A stretch of 64,000 bases of DNA from Symbioplanes lichenis (GTDB taxonomy: Bacteria > Actinomycetota > Actinomycetes > Mycobacteriales > Micromonosporaceae). The position numbers and the translations under genes are program-made. How positions within the stretch are numbered: the stretch's first letter is position 1; each line of letters starts with the position of its first letter. The notes beneath the pieces are model-generated. The model saw only the letters and a program-made list of their open reading frames with translations. It ran no database searches and was not told the origin of the DNA. This document shows positions 41,034-48,670 of this stretch, piece after piece. Location: contig NZ_JAUZQD010000002.1 of assembly GCF_030709675.1 (NCBI RefSeq), positions 310,001 through 374,000 on the forward strand, given 5' to 3'.

Positions 41034-41147
41034 TCTGTCAGACCGCCGTCAAACCGTAAATCCTTTCGACGAACTGTTTTCCCGCCGCAGATCCTCCGCT
41101 ACCGTCGGACTCGATCACGGCACTCGGTTTCCCAGTGGAGGCACACG
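41034..41147. promoter_or_regulatory. Divergent control region of the lysine island
   Basis: This AT-richer 114-bp region separates kdd (minus) from kamA (plus). It must contain both promoters. GTGGAGG precedes the KamA GTG start. No clear palindrome or riboswitch-like structure was found by eye. Confidence 0.5.
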
Positions 41148-42515
41148 GTGACCCAGACGACGGACGCACCCGCCCTCGGCGGCCAGCCCTACGACTACCA
41201 CCGCCGCCCCCTCACCGAACCCGACTGGACCCGCCTCCCCGGCTGGCGCGACGTCACCCCCGCCGAATGGGAAAACGCCCAATGGCAGCGCGCCCACTGC
41301 ATCAAGAACATCAAGCAGCTCCACGCCGTCCTCGGCGACCTGCTCGACGACACCTTCTACGCCGACCTGGCCACCGACCAGCAACGCCTGGCAACCATGT
41401 CCATGCTGGTCCCACCCCAGATGCTCAACACCATGGCGCCCACCGCCCAGCCCGACACCACGAGCTTCTACGCCGACCCCATCCGCCGCTACATGATCCC
41501 CGTCGCCACCGACCGCCACCTCGACTGGCCCAGCCACCCCCACGCCACCCGCGACAGCCTCCACGAACATGACATGTGGGTCGCCGAAGGCCTCACCCAC
41601 CGCTACCCCACCAAAGTCCTCGCCGAACTCCTCAGCACCTGCCCGCAATACTGCGGCCACTGCACCCGCATGGACCTCGTCGGCAACAGCACACCCCTGA
41701 TCTCCAAGCTGCGCTTCGTCGAAAAACCCGCCGACCGCTACGCGGCCCACCTCGACTACCTGCGCACCCACCCCGGCGTACGCGACGTCGTCGTCTCCGG
41801 CGGCGACGTCGCCAACGTGCCCTGGAAACAACTCGAGACCTACCTCATGGGACTGCTCTCCGTCCCCACCGTCCGCGACATCCGCCTCGCCACCAAAGCC
41901 CTCGCCGGACTCCCCCAGCACTGGCTCCAGCCCGACGTCCTCGACGGCATGCGCCGCGTCGCCGGCACCGCCCGCGCCCACGGCGTCAACCTCGCCGTCC
42001 ACACCCACGTCAACCACGCCAACAGCCTCACCCCGCTCGTCGCGAAAGCCACCAGCGCCCTCCTCGACGCCGGCGTCCGCGACGTCCGCAACCAAGGCGT
42101 CCTCATGCGCGGCGTCAACGCCCGCACCGAAGACCTGCTCGACCTCTGCTTCGCCCTCCAAGGAGAAGCCGGCATCACCCCGTACTACTTCTACATGTGC
42201 GACATGATCCCCCACGCCGAACACTGGCGAGTCCCCGTCTGGTACGCCCAGCAACTCCAGCACGACATCATGGGCTACCTCCCCGGCTACGCCACCCCGC
42301 GCATCGTCTGCGACGTCCCCTACGTCGGCAAACGCTGGGTCCACATGGTCGCCGAGTACGACCGCGAGCACGGCATCTCCTACTGGACCAAGAACTACCG
42401 CACCAGCATCGAGGCCACCGACCCCGAAGCCCTCACCAAGCTCTACGCCTACTACGACCCGATCGACACCCTGCCCCGCGCCGGCCAGGACTGGTGGCGC
42501 AACCAGGCCGCCTGA
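41148..42515 (+). CDS. kamA: KamA-family radical SAM aminomutase (lysine 2,3-aminomutase-like)
   Basis: The 455-residue protein carries the radical SAM cluster CPQYCGHC (Cys165, Cys169, Cys172), the family motif VVVSGGDVANVPWKQLE, and the C-terminal region of KamA enzymes. Lysine 2,3-aminomutase converts L-lysine to L-beta-lysine with [4Fe-4S], SAM and PLP. The usual PLP-lysine motif PGGGGK is replaced by DVPYVGKRW (Lys395), so the exact substrate (lysine, glutamate or other) is less certain. The adjacent kamDE and kdd favour lysine. The start is GTG 41148 behind GGAGG. A strong terminator follows. Confidence 0.85.
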   Translation: MTQTTDAPALGGQPYDYHRRPLTEPDWTRLPGWRDVTPAEWENAQWQRAHCIKNIKQLHAVLGDLLDDTFYADLATDQQRLATMSMLVPPQMLNTMAPTAQPDTTSFYADPIRRYMIPVATDRHLDWPSHPHATRDSLHEHDMWVAEGLTHRYPTKVLAELLSTCPQYCGHCTRMDLVGNSTPLISKLRFVEKPADRYAAHLDYLRTHPGVRDVVVSGGDVANVPWKQLETYLMGLLSVPTVRDIRLATKALAGLPQHWLQPDVLDGMRRVAGTARAHGVNLAVHTHVNHANSLTPLVAKATSALLDAGVRDVRNQGVLMRGVNARTEDLLDLCFALQGEAGITPYYFYMCDMIPHAEHWRVPVWYAQQLQHDIMGYLPGYATPRIVCDVPYVGKRWVHMVAEYDREHGISYWTKNYRTSIEATDPEALTKLYAYYDPIDTLPRAGQDWWRNQAA

Positions 42516-42530
42516 GACCCTCGCACAGGC

Positions 42531-42568
42531 AAAGGCCCCGGACTCCGTACGCGGAATCCGGGGCCTTT
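42531..42568. terminator. Bidirectional intrinsic terminator
   Basis: AAAGGCCCCGGA-C-TCCG and CGGA-A-TCCGGGGCCTTT form a long stem with a TACG tetraloop, flanked by A and T runs on both sides. It lies 15 bp after the KamA stop codon and 11 bp from the end of the convergent csbD gene, serving both. Confidence 0.85.
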
Positions 42569-42579
42569 GTCGTCAAAGC

Positions 42580-42771
42580 TCAGCTGAACGCGTCGCGCAC
42601 GTTGCGGCCCGCGTCCTTCACGTGCTCCCCGGCCTGCCGGGTCTTCGCCGCCGACTCCTGCCGCTGGCCCTCGGCGATCAGCCGCTCGTCGTCCCGCATG
42701 TCGCCGACGCTCTGCTTCGCCTTGCCGGCCAGCTCGTCGGCCTTGTTCTTGACCTTGTCGGTGAAGCTCAT
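42580..42771 (-). CDS. CsbD-like stress protein
   Basis: The 63-residue hydrophilic, Lys/Asp/Glu/Gln-rich protein begins MSFTDKVKNKADELAGKAKQ, the typical start of CsbD/YjbJ proteins, which accumulate under general stress. The function is unknown. Its upstream region contains the first copy of the CCTAGGATCCT element. Confidence 0.88.
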   Translation of the reverse strand: MSFTDKVKNKADELAGKAKQSVGDMRDDERLIAEGQRQESAAKTRQAGEHVKDAGRNVRDAFS

Positions 42772-42860
42772 CGCGTCCTCCTCGGCCCGAAAACAAAATG
42801 CCCTTTGTCGGGGAAATTAGTGCCCGAAGGGCGCGTCTTCAAAACAACTCCCACCCGCCG

Positions 42861-42893
42861 CGCACACCCCCTAAGGCATCCTAGGATCCTGAG
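42861..42893. promoter_or_regulatory. CCTAGGATCCT element, copy 1
   Basis: CGCACACCC followed after six bases by GGCATCCTAGGATCCTGA, 90-122 bp upstream of the csbD-like start. The same two blocks recur at 43931-43962. TCCTAGGA and AGGATCCT are overlapping palindromes, which suggests a protein-binding site. Confidence 0.5.
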
Positions 42894-43000
42894 ATGTAGG
42901 TCTGAGCCGCCAGAGATCAATCGAGGACGCGGTCGGTGCACCGCGACTGGTGTTGGCTCGGCTTGCGTGCCGCCTGACCCACGAGGGAGGACAGCCCGGT

Positions 43001-43050
43001 CACCGTCACTCGGCCGGCGACCGGGCACCGTCACTTGGCCGGCGACCGGG
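43001..43050. repeat. Tandem 25-bp duplication
   Basis: Two adjacent 25-bp copies, 43001-43025 and 43026-43050, differ at one position. Each contains CACCGTCACT or CACCGTCACTT followed by GGCCGGCGACCGGG. The gap 42772-43069 contains nothing else beyond the CCTAGG element. Confidence 0.8.
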
Positions 43051-43069
43051 CACAGGAGCGGGGCGGCGT

Positions 43070-43804
43070 CTACCCCTCGACGAGGTGCCGGCGGAAGAAC
43101 GCCACGTTGGCGTCCACCTCGAAGCGCGGCAGCTCACCATGCTTGCCCGGGTTGGCGTGCAACGTCTTCTCCGCTGAGCCGAACGCCTCGAACAACGCCA
43201 GCCCGTCGGCTCGCGGAATCCGCTCGTCGTCCCACTGCATCAAGAACTGCACCGGCACCGAGATCCGCGCCGCGTGCTCCGTGTTCGCCGCACCACCGCC
43301 CAGACCGAGGACCGCCGCCCGCACCCGGGGCTCGGCCGCCACGAACGGCACGCCCAGCCCGCAGCCCAGCGACACCCCGAAGTAGCCGACCGGACCCGTA
43401 CCGACATGGTCGAGAGCCTGCACCGCGTCCAGGACGGACCGCCACTCCCCCACCGTCCGCGCCGCCACCAGCTCGTGGAAGCCGGCCATCAACAAGGCGA
43501 AGTCCTCCCCCGCCTCCACCCTTGCCTGCAGCTCGGTGGCCCGCCGGTCGAAGTGCTCGTCCGTCGGCCGGTCGCCATGCCCGGGCGCGTCCGCCACCAC
43601 CACCGACCAGCCGGCGTCGAGGACGAACCGCCGCGCCCGCGCGACCATGCCGGGCGCCTTCTTGTGCTGTCCCCCGCCGTGGCCCATGAGAATCAACGGC
43701 CCCGCAGCCGGGGTCGCCGGCGTCCACAGGACACACGGGACGTCGCCGAGGGAGAAAAGCTGTTCACGGACACCGCCGGACACGGTGTCATCGGAGAAGT
43801 GCAT
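43070..43804 (-). CDS. Dienelactone-hydrolase-like alpha/beta hydrolase
   Basis: The 244-residue protein shows the oxyanion region LILMGHGGGQHKKAPG, the nucleophile elbow YFGVSLGCGLG (Ser near 145), Asp in MQWDDERIP and His in NPGKHGELPRF. This is the DLH/acyl-peptidase-like branch of esterases. No signal peptide. It stands alone between the 25-bp repeat and the response regulator gene. Confidence 0.8.
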   Translation of the reverse strand: MHFSDDTVSGGVREQLFSLGDVPCVLWTPATPAAGPLILMGHGGGQHKKAPGMVARARRFVLDAGWSVVVADAPGHGDRPTDEHFDRRATELQARVEAGEDFALLMAGFHELVAARTVGEWRSVLDAVQALDHVGTGPVGYFGVSLGCGLGVPFVAAEPRVRAAVLGLGGGAANTEHAARISVPVQFLMQWDDERIPRADGLALFEAFGSAEKTLHANPGKHGELPRFEVDANVAFFRRHLVEG

Positions 43805-43930
43805 GCTGCGCCTTTCGGGATGCCTCTGCGGGCGCTCCCTCAGACCGTCTGCGGGAGGGAGCCCCGACCTGTCACTGCGTTGATCGGTCTCACCTCCTCG
43901 GGTCGTCGCTGCCGCAGGAACGTATCACGC

Positions 43931-43962
43931 CGCACACCCGCAATGGCTTCCTAGGATCCTGA
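43931..43962. promoter_or_regulatory. CCTAGGATCCT element, copy 2
   Basis: CGCACACCC and, five bases on, GGCTTCCTAGGATCCTGA, about 52 bp upstream of the KdpE-like gene. It is nearly identical in order and spacing to copy 1. Confidence 0.5.
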
Positions 43963-44013
43963 CCTGGAAGGGTCACCGCGTCCAGGGGCGGGAGATGCTG
44001 CACAATCGGCGCC

Positions 44014-44691
<678 letters not shown>

Positions 44692-44818
44692 TCCTCACGC
44701 CCGGGGCCCGCCGGCCGATTGCTCCGCGCATGCACCCCCACGATCGGCCCTCCCCCGCCCTGCACCTGGTACCGCCACCCGCCCCCGCCCCGCGCCGGGT
44801 CAGCCCCCGCGCCCGGGC

Positions 44819-45010
44819 GTGCTGATCCTGGGCGTGGCGTCCGTCGTCTTCAGCTTCCTGGCCGCCGGGCTGGTGCTGGGCCTCGCCGGCTTCCTGATCA
44901 GCGCTCCCACCGGCCGCGGCTCCCGGGGCCCGATGCTCACCGGCCGCATCCTGTGCGTCGTCGGCAGCATCATCTCGACAGCCGTCCTGGGCCTCCACCT
45001 CGGCACCTGA
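44819..45010 (+). CDS. Small two-helix membrane protein, possibly frameshifted
   Basis: The 63-residue frame from GTG 44819 encodes two membrane helices (VASVVFSFLAAGLVLGLAGFLI and ILCVVGSIISTAVLGLHL) around a short basic loop, as in DUF4190-like proteins. Such proteins often start with a Pro-rich cytoplasmic tail. A Pro-rich frame of 31 codons starting with ATG 44730 lies just upstream, but in another phase, and ends at 44825. One base change in length would join them. This could be a frameshift or a coincidence. Confidence 0.45.
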   Translation: MLILGVASVVFSFLAAGLVLGLAGFLISAPTGRGSRGPMLTGRILCVVGSIISTAVLGLHLGT

Positions 45011-45050
45011 CCTCGCGGCGGGAACGCGACGGACCGGTCACCGTGCCTAC

Positions 45051-45066
45051 GGCATCCTAGGAGGCT
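45051..45066. promoter_or_regulatory. CCTAGG element, copy 3 (partial)
   Basis: GGCATCCTAGGAGGCT shares the first 12 bases with copy 1 but diverges afterwards and lacks the CGCACACCC block. It lies between the small membrane protein and the 3' end of the Lrp gene. Confidence 0.35.
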
Positions 45067-45113
45067 AGTTCGGGTCCGTCCGACGGTGGATCAGCCGGGC
45101 GGGAAGGCGGCGG

Positions 45114-45563
45114 CTACTCGGTGGGGATGCGGGGCGGCCTGCCCTCGTACGGAGTGCTGAGCACCACCGTCGTCCGGGTGGTGACGTTGGCGGCGGTGCG
45201 GATCTCCTGGAGCAGGCGCTCGAGGTCGGCCGGGCTGGCGACGCGGACCAGCAGCAGGTAGAAGTCCTCGCCGGCCACGGAGTAGCAGGAGTCGATCTCC
45301 GACAGGTGGGCCAGGCGCTCGGGCGCGTCGTCGGGCTGCGACGGGTCGAACGGGCGAATAGCCACGAAGGCGGTCAGCGGCAGCTCAAGGGCCTCGTAGG
45401 AGACCTTCGCCGTGTAGCCGTTGATCACGCCGCGCTGCTCGAGGCGCCGGACGCGCTGGTGGACGGCGGAGACGCTGAGGCCCACGCGGTCGGCCAGGTC
45501 GGTGTAGGACAGGCGGCCGTCCGCGGTGAGGGCCGCCACGATCGCCCTGTCGATCTCTTCCAC
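45114..45563 (-). CDS. Lrp/AsnC family regulator
   Basis: The 149-residue protein has an N-terminal HTH (EEIDRAIVAALTADGRLSYTD, LADRVGLSVSAVHQRVRRLEQRGVI) and a C-terminal RAM effector domain (SCYSVAGEDFYLLLVRV). Lrp/AsnC proteins sense amino acids. The start is GTG 45563; the longer frame to 45653 precedes the HTH with unrelated residues. It lies 118 bp downstream of the acyl-CoA dehydrogenase gene, 3 kb from the lysine island, so it is a possible but unproven regulator of amino-acid catabolism. Confidence 0.9.
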   Translation of the reverse strand: MEEIDRAIVAALTADGRLSYTDLADRVGLSVSAVHQRVRRLEQRGVINGYTAKVSYEALELPLTAFVAIRPFDPSQPDDAPERLAHLSEIDSCYSVAGEDFYLLLVRVASPADLERLLQEIRTAANVTTRTTVVLSTPYEGRPPRIPTE

Positions 45564-45680
45564 CGCGCCAAGATACCGGTACGCCCCGCGCCGCACCGAA
45601 TGCGTTTCCCCGCGTCCGGGTGACGACACCCCGCACAGGCGGAGCGACGCCAACGGGACGCGGGGCGAGATCGGGGACGG

Positions 45681-46817
45681 TCAGTGCAGGGAGCGGGCGA
45701 TCACCATCCGCTGGATCTGGTTGGTGCCCTCGACGATCTGCAGCACCTTCGCCTCCCGGAACCACCGCTCCACCGGATGGTCGCTCACGTACCCCGCCCC
45801 GCCGAGCACCTGCACCGCGTCCGTCGTCACCTTCATCGCCGTGTCGGTGGCGAAGAGCTTGGCCTTGGCCGCTTCCGCCGAGTACGGCCGGCCGGCATCC
45901 TTGAGCCGGGCGGCCGCCAGCGTGAGGGCCCGGGCCGCGGAGACCTGGGTGGCCATGTCGGCGAGCGTGAACCCGAGGCCCTGGAAGTCGCCGATCGGGC
46001 GGCCGAACTGCGTGCGCTCCCGGGCGTACGCGGCGGCGTGGTCGAGCGCCGCCTGCGCGAGCCCGACCGCGCACGCGGCGATGCCCAGCCGACCGGCGTC
46101 GAGGGCGCGCATGGCGATGCGGAAGCCGGTGCCCTCCTCGCCGACCAGGCAGTCCGCGCTGATCCGGGCGCCGTCGAGCACCACCTGCGCGGGCGCCGAC
46201 GAGCGGAGACCCATGAGCCGTTCGGGCGGCTGGGGCTGGACGCCGGGGTTGGCCGCGTCGGCGTAGAGGCAGGAGATGCCGGTCGCGCCCGGTCCCCCCG
46301 TACGGCAGAAGATGTTGTAGAAGTCGGCCCGGCCCGCGTGCGTGATCCACGCCTTGGTGCCCGTGACGACATAGTCGTCGCCGTCGCGGACCGCGCGCGT
46401 GGTCAGGGCCGCCGCGTCGCTGCCGCCCTGCGGCTCGGAGAGGCAGTAGGCGCCCAGCAGGTCGCCGCCGAGCAGGTCGGGCAGGGTCTTGCGCTGGCGC
46501 TCGCTGCCGAACTCGGCGATCGGGAAGCACGACAGCGTGTGCACGCTCACCGCTTCGCCGATCGCCAGCCACGAGCCGGCGAGGATCTCGAGGACCTGAA
46601 GATAGACCTCGTACGGCTGCCCGGCGCCCCCGTCGGCCTCCGGGTAGGGCAGCCCGAGCAGCCCGGCCCGGCCGAGTGTGCGCAGCACCTCCCTCGGGAA
46701 CTCGCCGCGTTGCTCGTAGTCGTCGGCCCGGGGCTTCAGCTCCCCGGCCGCGATCTCGCGGGTGAGCTCGAGCAGGTCGCAGGCCTCGTCGGATGGCAGC
46801 AGCCGGTGCACTGTCAT
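45681..46817 (-). CDS. Acyl-CoA dehydrogenase
   Basis: The 378-residue flavoprotein has both family signatures: AYCLSEPQGGSDAAAL (FAD/substrate loop) and the C-terminal QVLGGAGYVSDHPVERWFREAK. The catalytic base is Glu363 in LQIVEGTNQIQR. It oxidises an acyl-CoA to the 2-enoyl-CoA. Chain-length specificity is not readable. A TetR-type palindrome sits just before the ATG. Confidence 0.92.
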   Translation of the reverse strand: MTVHRLLPSDEACDLLELTREIAAGELKPRADDYEQRGEFPREVLRTLGRAGLLGLPYPEADGGAGQPYEVYLQVLEILAGSWLAIGEAVSVHTLSCFPIAEFGSERQRKTLPDLLGGDLLGAYCLSEPQGGSDAAALTTRAVRDGDDYVVTGTKAWITHAGRADFYNIFCRTGGPGATGISCLYADAANPGVQPQPPERLMGLRSSAPAQVVLDGARISADCLVGEEGTGFRIAMRALDAGRLGIAACAVGLAQAALDHAAAYARERTQFGRPIGDFQGLGFTLADMATQVSAARALTLAAARLKDAGRPYSAEAAKAKLFATDTAMKVTTDAVQVLGGAGYVSDHPVERWFREAKVLQIVEGTNQIQRMVIARSLH

Positions 46818-46827
46818 GCCGCGAGCT

Positions 46828-46839
46828 TAACGTTCGTTA
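46828..46839. promoter_or_regulatory. TetR-type operator before the acyl-CoA dehydrogenase gene
   Basis: TAACGTTCGTTA is a 12-bp palindrome (TAACG/CGTTA arms) 10-22 bp upstream of the start codon. AACGTTCGTT-like boxes are typical of TetR repressors of fatty-acid catabolism. No TetR gene lies in the window. Confidence 0.5.
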
Positions 46840-46848
46840 GGTTTCCAG

Positions 46849-47781
46849 TCAGCCCCCCGTCGGCCCGCCGAGGCCCGCCAGCGCGTCGACCAGGCGTTTC
46901 GCCGACCCGGCGAGGTTCCATCGGTCGGCCAGCGCGAGCAGGGCATCCGGATCGCGCGGCGCGGCCGGCAGCCCAGGGTCGAAGCCGGGCAACGGCACGT
47001 CGAGGGCCACCTTGCACACCGGCAGGGCCGCGGCCAGGTAGTCCCGGGCGGCGAGCAGCTTGGTGCGCACCCCGGGCGCGAACCCCGACGCCGGGTCGTC
47101 CAGCGCCGCCACGATCTGCTCGACGCCGCCGTAACGCTCGATCAGCCGCGCCGCCGTCTTCTCCCCCACCCCGGGCACCCCGGGGAGGCCGTCGCTGGGG
47201 TCGCCGCGCATCGCCGCGAAGTCCGCGTACCACCGGGCGGGCACGCCGTATTTGCTGCGCACCAGGGCGTCGTCGGCGTCCTCGAGCTTGGCCACGCCCC
47301 GGCCGCAATAGAGCAGCCGGGTGCCGCGCTCGTCGTCGACCAGCTGGAACAGGTCGCGGTCGCCGGAGACCACCTCGACCGGCGCCGGCTGGGTCGCGGC
47401 CAGGGTGCCCAGCACGTCGTCGGCCTCGTAGCCCTTGACCCCGAACGCCGGGATGCCGACCGCCTCGAGGACCTCCAGCAGCACCGGGATCTGCGGCACC
47501 AGCGTGGCCGGCACCTCCTCGACGTCGCCGTGGGCCACGCGATGCTTCTTGTAGGAGGGCACGAGCGCCACCCGCCACGCCGGGCGCCAGTCGGCGTCGA
47601 GCGCGCACACCAGCCGGCCCGGCCGCCGGGTGCGCACGAGCTGGGCGATCATGTCCAGGAACCCGCGCACGGCATTAACCGGCTCGCCCGCCTTGGTCCG
47701 CGCGGCGGACTCGGGGATGCCGTGGAAGGCACGAAAGTAGAGGCTGGGCGCGTCGACGGCCAGCAGAGGTCGCTCGGTCAC
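46849..47781 (-). CDS. 5'-3' exonuclease (Pol I N-domain-like)
   Basis: The 310-residue protein is a stand-alone FEN/5'-nuclease. Metal-binding acid clusters are LLAVDAPSLYFRAF, KGYEADDVLGTLA, VVSGDRDLFQLVDD and FAAMRGDPSDGLPG. The helix-hairpin-helix PGVPGVGEKTAARLIERYGG completes the fold. It would remove RNA primers or flaps. The GTG start at 47781 (VTERPLLAVDAP) is chosen because the fold begins there; 290 further upstream codons in frame are antisense to other genes. Confidence 0.92.
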   Translation of the reverse strand: MTERPLLAVDAPSLYFRAFHGIPESAARTKAGEPVNAVRGFLDMIAQLVRTRRPGRLVCALDADWRPAWRVALVPSYKKHRVAHGDVEEVPATLVPQIPVLLEVLEAVGIPAFGVKGYEADDVLGTLAATQPAPVEVVSGDRDLFQLVDDERGTRLLYCGRGVAKLEDADDALVRSKYGVPARWYADFAAMRGDPSDGLPGVPGVGEKTAARLIERYGGVEQIVAALDDPASGFAPGVRTKLLAARDYLAAALPVCKVALDVPLPGFDPGLPAAPRDPDALLALADRWNLAGSAKRLVDALAGLGGPTGG

Positions 47782-47833
47782 GCGGATGACCCTAGCGGCC
47801 CCCACCGACAAAACCGGGTGAGAGAGTGGGCGC

Positions 47834-48517
47834 GTGCCGAACAAGCTGAGGATCATCACCATCGGGGTCGTCGCCGGGCTGGGCGTGCTCGCGCTCGCCG
47901 GGCCGGCCGCCGCCCACGTCGAGGTCGAGGCGGACAAGGACACGGCGGGCGCCACCGACGTCACGCTCACCTTCCACGGCGAGGCCGAGAGCGGCGACGC
48001 CGGCATCAAGAGCGAGCGGGTCGTGCTGCCCGAGGGCATCGCGCCGGGCGACGTCACGCTGGTCAAGGCGCCGGCGGGCTGGACGTTCACGCCGGGCGGC
48101 GACGGGTTCACGGTCGGCGGCAAGGCGCTGAAGGTGGGCGCGGACGCCGAGTGGTCGGTGAAGATCGCGAAGCTGCCCGACGGCGAGACGCGGCTGTCGT
48201 TCAAGACCCTGGAGACGTACGGCGACGGCGAGGTGTCGCGCTGGATCGAGATCCAGGAGGAGGGCAAGGACGAGCCCGACAACCCCGCCCCGCTAGTAGT
48301 CTTGAAACCGGGGGCCCCCACCTCCGCCACGCCGAGCGCAACAGCCAGCCCGGCCCCGAGTGTCGCGCCGAGCCTCGCGCCGAGCTCGCAGGCCGTTGTC
48401 GTTGCCGAGCCCAGCGGGGACGAGGACGACGACGGCCCGGCGACATGGTGGATCTGGGTCCTGGTCGCCGTCGTGCTCCTCGGTTTCGTGGCAACCCGCG
48501 TCCGCAAGAAGAACTGA
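47834..48517 (+). CDS. YcnI/DUF1775-like copper-associated envelope protein
   Basis: The 227-residue protein has a signal peptide (VVAGLGVLALAGPAAA), with cleavage just before HVEVEAD. The exposed N-terminal His is the copper ligand of YcnI proteins. The DUF1775 domain spans about 28-160. A Ser/Pro/Ala linker, one membrane helix (WWIWVLVAVVLLGFVA) and a basic tail RVRKKN follow. The last codons are copied twice downstream as a 30-bp tandem repeat. No CopC/CopD genes are adjacent. Confidence 0.83.
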   Translation: MPNKLRIITIGVVAGLGVLALAGPAAAHVEVEADKDTAGATDVTLTFHGEAESGDAGIKSERVVLPEGIAPGDVTLVKAPAGWTFTPGGDGFTVGGKALKVGADAEWSVKIAKLPDGETRLSFKTLETYGDGEVSRWIEIQEEGKDEPDNPAPLVVLKPGAPTSATPSATASPAPSVAPSLAPSSQAVVVAEPSGDEDDDGPATWWIWVLVAVVLLGFVATRVRKKN

Positions 48518-48580
48518 GCGGCGACCCGCGTCCCCAAGAAGAACTGAGCGGCGACCCGCGTCCGCAAGAAGAACTGAGCG
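48491..48580. repeat. Three tandem 30-bp copies of the ycnI-like 3' end
   Basis: Units 48491-48520, 48521-48550 and 48551-48580 each contain CCCGCGTCC, then CAAGAAGAACTGAGCG. The first holds the real C-terminus and the TGA stop; the other two are non-coding duplicates with one or two differences. Confidence 0.9.
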
Positions 48581-48670
48581 GCGCGCCGCGGCGGAAGCAC
48601 GAACCACCGAGTGGAGCGAATTCGCCTCTCGTTCACGTCCGTCGATGCCACGCCCCGCTAGGTTCCGGGC

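Noticed and set aside
48491-48580. CRISPR-like repeats
   Set aside because: The three 30-bp units are directly adjacent without spacers and derive from the gene end. No CRISPR array or cas gene is visible anywhere in the window.
46849-48651. 600-residue version of the 5'-3' exonuclease
   Set aside because: The first 290 codons are antisense to the ycnI-like gene and its repeats; the nuclease fold begins at 47781.
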